This document shows, piece after piece, positions 5,701 to 7,480 of a stretch of 7,480 bases of DNA. The stretch comes from JAWXUK01 sp044432725. GTDB lineage: Bacteria; Bacillota; Clostridia; Oscillospirales; Oscillospiraceae. The notes under the pieces were generated by a model, which searched no databases, was not told the DNA's origin, and worked only from the letters and a program-made list of their open reading frames with translations. Each line of letters starts with the position of its first letter. The first letter of the stretch is position 1. The DNA is taken from assembly GCA_044432725.1 (NCBI GenBank), contig JAWXUL010000068.1:1-7480 (forward strand), given 5' to 3'. The position numbers and the translations under genes are program-made.

Positions 5701-7162
5701 GTATGTCACAGCATCAGGGGAAGGTTCTGTCACCATTGACAAAGACTATGTCTACTTTGGCGACTTGATTACCATCAAACCTGAACCTGTCACAGGAAGC
5801 GAGATTCAATCAGTGACCGTCAAAGACAACAGTGGGAACGACATCACTGTGACCAATCTTCAATTTACCATGCCTGCTTCTAACGTCACCGTGGATGTGA
5901 TCTTCAAAACCACTGGGGCTGCTCCTTATACCATCTCTTTCAATTCCATGGATGGGAACAGTGTCAGTGATCTTTTCACAGGGACAGATGGCAAATTGAC
6001 CTCTGTGCCTAGCTGTATCAGAACAGGTTACACCTTCAACGGCTGGTATACAAGTAGTACAGGAGGCACAAAAATCACCACAAGCCATGTATTCACAGCA
6101 GACACTACGGTTTATGCCCAGTGGACTTTGAATAGTTCCAGTGTTGTGAACTATATCGTTTATTTTGACGCAAATGGTGGAAATGCTGTCAGCAGTATGT
6201 TGACAGGAGACAAGGGCACTTTGTCCTATTTACCTGTGCCTACGAGAAGTGGTTATACTTTTACTGGATGGTACGCCACAAGTACAGGGGGAACACAAAT
6301 CACAACAAGCTCTGTTTTCACACAAAACACCATTGTGTTTGCTTTGTGGACAGCTAATAGTAGTTCTTCCTCTAAAGTGTATACAGTTTCTTTCAACGCC
6401 AATGGAGGAAGTAGCGTCAATGACAGAGAAACAGGGACAAACGCAACCTTAGCCTCTCTGCCCAGTAGTAGTAGAAATGGATATACTTTCTACGGATGGT
6501 ATACAGCCTTGTCAGGAGGCTCTCGCATTTCCACAACCACAGTTTTTTCCAATGACACCACTGTCTATGCACGAGGGGTCCTAGAGGAAACCTACACAAA
6601 TACCGATGATTTGATTTCTACAGGACTTTTATATCTCCCAGTGCCTAATTTTATGGCAAATGGACTCTTTCATGATGTGAATGATTCTTCTCTTTGGTAT
6701 TATCAAGGGGTGAGATTTATTTACGAGCGTGGACTCTTGACAGAGACAGGACGGAACCAATTTTCTCCTGAAGCATTTGTCACTCGAGGCGAAATCATTC
6801 AAATTTTGTATAATATTGCAGGACGTCCACAAATCTTTACTTATACCAATTATCCAAACGTGAGTACCTCTATCTATTTTGCAAATGCTACCTTCTGGAC
6901 AGAGGCGATGGGTATGATTGATGGAAGCTCTTTCTCTCCCAATGACTATGTCACAATGGAAGAATTGCTGATGATGATTCACGCTTTTGAAAAAGGACTG
7001 GTTGGGGAGACCTATTACGGTGCAGCTGAAGCAGTTTCTTGGGCAAGAGCCAACAAAATCACCAGTGGCTTGCCCAGTGATTACAGTATTTACAGCACAG
7101 TGACAAGAGCAGAATTGTCACAAGCTTTGATGAACTTTTTAGTGAGACACATTTACTATTAA
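2627..7162 (+). CDS. Large secreted beta-helix adhesin-like protein with InlB-type repeats and three SLH modules
   Basis: The 1511-residue product is predicted to be exported and held on the cell wall. Residues 1-28 are a Sec signal peptide (KEKMQK, then LVLGMLSLGLVF, cleavage near VHGA). A CASCKHDH motif (41-48) and LCLNDYTLTGTGSG (about 91-104) match the N-terminal lead-in seen in many clostridial surface beta-helix proteins. Residues 143-618 hold 17 coils starting GGG(I/L/F/V) plus two degenerate ones (GAG, GNG), each about 25 residues with ISGN/ISEN-type turns, resembling chlamydial Pmp-like repeats in a right-handed parallel beta-helix. Then come three divergent InlB repeats (711-937), a TPAPTPTPT linker, one Flg_new repeat, one further divergent repeat, three Flg_new repeats (to about 1322) and three SLH modules (1347-1400, 1405-1455, 1460-1508) with VTRGE, VTMEE and VTRAE motifs. 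No catalytic site is visible. Adhesion is inferred from architecture; the ligand is unknown. It lies in the same orientation as the truncated SLH gene upstream and ends at a strong terminator. Confidence 0.9.
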   Translation: MKEKMQKLVLGMLSLGLVFSQNEVVHGASTPVEVATLSTVCASCKHDHSTGTEISSNGSITHSISGTRLYFLSKDIQGDLSFTGTSAASDKVTLCLNDYTLTGTGSGAVISLMNVTFDLFGGANEQGVITGGIGKEFSGIRFGGGIYATGSNITMNSGTISGNSSANKGGGIYLAGNSQFQMDGGLITDNESNDGGGIYATSAEIIINNGTISNNEATKNGGGIGSDNTEITLNGGLFTGNKASSGGGIYTFANKLTATGGTIQENEAVSGGGFYVDTCFASITNAVIHKNTATTGGGIYVNNTSTLNVNDGTTLDNTTISENTATDCGGGILAYKGKLTLTNSEISGNTAATVGGGLYLYTNSTMTMEDSLISDNEASDGGGISTSTSEITLTNSEVLGNSATSKGGGLHLYTNSTMTMEDSLISGNEATEGGGVRTNASEITLTNSEILGNSANNGGGFYVGDNSTFTMSGGLIEQNTASVDGGGGTVVNYSNFEMTDGAISENTATSNGGGIVVYSSSTATISGGKISENTANVNGGGIAASQGTITITGGLISENKAPNGNGGGIHLVTSNASMSGGEISGNESKTGAGVYVNNGTFTMSGGTTKNNVASSTGNGVYLYGDGILVLDGKVAVAEEVYISNFKDNYITPKANYSNTASPIVVTMETPGQFTTGAATGHQGNFISGNTDYYVEYVNGTNTDLKLTKSSPVYDIDSATPVNGSFVVTVDGSTVSQTASGNTVTVRPKADAGYGVHQVTYNGNVASKSGSGYTFTMPSADVEVIVTFKELYQIDVETKNGSVTPSATSAIEDTVITLSITPDTGYKLDSVTVEADNLGTSVSYADSKFTMPNDDVTVTVTFKKLYQIDVVTINGTVTPSTTSATEGTDITLSITPDTGYKLDSVTVEADNLGTSVSYADSKFTMPNDDVTVTVTFVEDTTPAPTPTPTGSINLVYHDGSTADGTLTINATTGGTLQDTLPTPSRTGYTFDGWFTAETGGRKITSTSTFDDGDSIHAQWTVNSYTVYVTASGEGSVTIDKDYVYFGDLITIKPEPVTGSEIQSVTVKDNSGNDITVTNLQFTMPASNVTVDVIFKTTGAAPYTISFNSMDGNSVSDLFTGTDGKLTSVPSCIRTGYTFNGWYTSSTGGTKITTSHVFTADTTVYAQWTLNSSSVVNYIVYFDANGGNAVSSMLTGDKGTLSYLPVPTRSGYTFTGWYATSTGGTQITTSSVFTQNTIVFALWTANSSSSSKVYTVSFNANGGSSVNDRETGTNATLASLPSSSRNGYTFYGWYTALSGGSRISTTTVFSNDTTVYARGVLEETYTNTDDLISTGLLYLPVPNFMANGLFHDVNDSSLWYYQGVRFIYERGLLTETGRNQFSPEAFVTRGEIIQILYNIAGRPQIFTYTNYPNVSTSIYFANATFWTEAMGMIDGSSFSPNDYVTMEELLMMIHAFEKGLVGETYYGAAEAVSWARANKITSGLPSDYSIYSTVTRAELSQALMNFLVRHIYY
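3053..4510 (+). repeat. Beta-helix coil repeats (about 19 units of about 75 bp)
   Basis: Each unit codes a GGG(I/L/F/V) turn, a strand of T/S/N-rich residues, a (T/S)xGGxISxN(x)A-type strand and a short loop. Seventeen units start with GGG and two terminal ones are degenerate (GAG, GNG). DNA identity between most units is low, so the array is old and shaped by structural constraint, except for the recent duplication at 3689-3997. Confidence 0.85.
3689..3997 (+). repeat. Recent duplication of two beta-helix coils (period 156 bp)
   Basis: The stretch starting GGTGGAGGTTTATATCTA at 3689 recurs at 3845 with few changes. The run TATACACCAACAGTACCATG and the following ATGGAAGATAGTTTAATCTC are identical in both, and CTGAAATCACTCTCAC recurs later in each unit. 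Each unit codes two coils, GGGLYLYTNSTMTMEDSLIS and a GGG(I/V)xTxxSEITLTNSE coil. The second unit ends three bases shorter. The near identity at synonymous positions marks this as much younger than the rest of the array. Confidence 0.85.
4994..5437 (+). repeat. 222-bp tandem duplication of a divergent InlB-type repeat
   Basis: Unit 1 (4994-5215) and unit 2 (5216-5437) each code 74 residues starting LYQIDV. Positions 5068-5205 and 5290-5427 appear identical over 138 bp, including every third codon position; differences are confined to the first third and the last few bases. This indicates a recent duplication or gene conversion. Each module has GYKLDSVTV and KFTMPNDDVTVTVTF strands typical of divergent InlB B-repeats. 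Confidence 0.93.
6664..7150 (+). other. Three S-layer homology modules (wall anchor)
   Basis: Module 1 starts LFHDVNDSSLWYY and carries QFSPEAFVTRGE; module 2 has FWTEAMGMIDGSSFSPNDYVTMEE; module 3 has AVSWARANKITSG and YSTVTRAE. Three modules are the standard complement that folds as one unit and binds pyruvylated secondary cell wall polysaccharide. The central module has a degenerate VTMEE in place of the (I/V)TRAE motif. Confidence 0.85.
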
Positions 7163-7187
7163 GAGTAGGACTCTTCTTGCTTTCAGT

Positions 7188-7229
7188 AAAAAAAGGAGCG
7201 TAATCCTTCTTGGATCACGCTCCTTTTTT
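7188..7229 (+). terminator. Strong intrinsic terminator, possibly bidirectional
   Basis: GGAGCGTAATCC (7195-7206), loop TTCTT and GGATCACGCTCC (7212-7223) form a 12-bp stem with a single A-C mismatch, followed by six T and preceded by seven A, which can extend the stem. It lies 25 nt after the stop codon of the beta-helix gene. The A-run gives a T-run on the other strand, so it could stop transcription from both sides. A smaller hairpin (AAGAGT-AGG-ACTCTT, 7161-7175) overlaps the stop codon. Confidence 0.92.
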
Positions 7230-7321
7230 CTCCAACAGAGAGATAGAACTTTCCTTTTCAATGTGATTACAGTGAGAAAAGTTGTAGTTATTAAATTTGT
7301 AGAGGATTGCAGAAAAAACTC

Positions 7322-7350
7322 TTTACAAAGAAATGAAAGTTTGATATAAT
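7322..7350 (+). promoter_or_regulatory. Sigma-A type promoter of the tRNA-Arg gene
   Basis: TTTACA (7322-7327) and a perfect TATAAT (7345-7350) are separated by 17 bp. Transcription would start near 7357, about 47 nt before the mature tRNA 5' end, leaving a leader to be removed by RNase P. The promoter follows the terminator of the upstream gene, so the tRNA is independently transcribed. Confidence 0.85.
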
Positions 7351-7403
7351 AAAAATGTTGCACCAATAGTATGCAGAGTTATTTTTGTTACTGTTGAAAA
7401 TAT

Positions 7404-7479
7404 GCGGTCGTAGTTCAATGGATAGAGCATCAGATTCCGGTTCTGAATGTTGGGGGTTCGAGTCCCTTCGACCGTACCA
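7404..7479 (+). tRNA. tRNA-Arg (anticodon CCG)
   Basis: The 76-nt gene folds as a full cloverleaf: acceptor GCGGTCG with CGACCGT (G-U at the first pair), D stem GTTC/GAGC, anticodon stem TCAGA/TCTGA around TTCCGGT with anticodon CCG at 7437-7439, five-base variable loop ATGTT, T stem GGGGG/CCCTT (two G-U pairs) with loop TTCGAGT, discriminator A and an encoded CCA at 7477-7479. It decodes CGG arginine codons. It is probably the first or only member of its transcript; the window ends one base later, so any following tRNA or terminator is not visible. Confidence 0.96.
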
Positions 7480-7480
7480 A

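Noticed and set aside
7404..7479. tRNA-Arg as an integration (att) site
   Set aside because: tRNA-Arg genes are common targets, but no direct repeat of the tRNA 3' end or integrase is visible and the window stops one base after CCA.

Overview
The window looks like chromosomal DNA of a low-to-moderate-GC Gram-positive anaerobe, most likely a gut Clostridia member of the Bacillota. The signs are two large exported proteins with C-terminal S-layer homology (SLH) modules, chains of InlB-type (Listeria-Bacteroides) repeats, strong GGGAGG ribosome binding, A/T-flanked intrinsic terminators and a consensus sigma-A promoter before a tRNA gene. No species can be named from the sequence alone.

Layout, all on the + strand. 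(1) Positions 1-2138 hold the 3' part of a gene for a cell-wall-attached surface protein. The frame is already open at base 1, inside an 18-bp tandem repeat coding a DDAQTG hexapeptide. Two InlB-like modules, a Gly/Asn/Ser linker, a pre-SLH domain and two SLH modules follow. The third SLH is cut off after its first residues by a short element with inverted ends (about 2057-2255), which supplies 23 foreign codons and the stop. (2) Positions 2256-2626 are non-coding and dense in hairpins, including a degenerate copy of what I take to be a dispersed palindromic repeat. (3) Positions 2627-7162 encode a 1511-residue secreted protein: signal peptide, Cys/His N-terminal segment, right-handed beta-helix of about 19 GGG-type coils, eight InlB-like repeats and three SLH modules. 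(4) A strong terminator, a promoter and a complete tRNA-Arg(CCG) gene close the window.

The two proteins share architecture: a variable, repeat-built outer part, spacer-like InlB repeats and an SLH anchor expected to bind secondary cell wall polysaccharide. They are best read as neighbouring surface adhesin/stalk proteins. Tandem repeats at several scales (15, 18, about 156 and 222 bp), all in frame, suggest length variation by recombination. The beta-helix and InlB arrays are known families; I found no nuclease, toxin-antitoxin, CRISPR or defence signature, and I do not claim a new system. The most unusual points are the element that truncates the first gene's anchor and the structured leader before the second gene.
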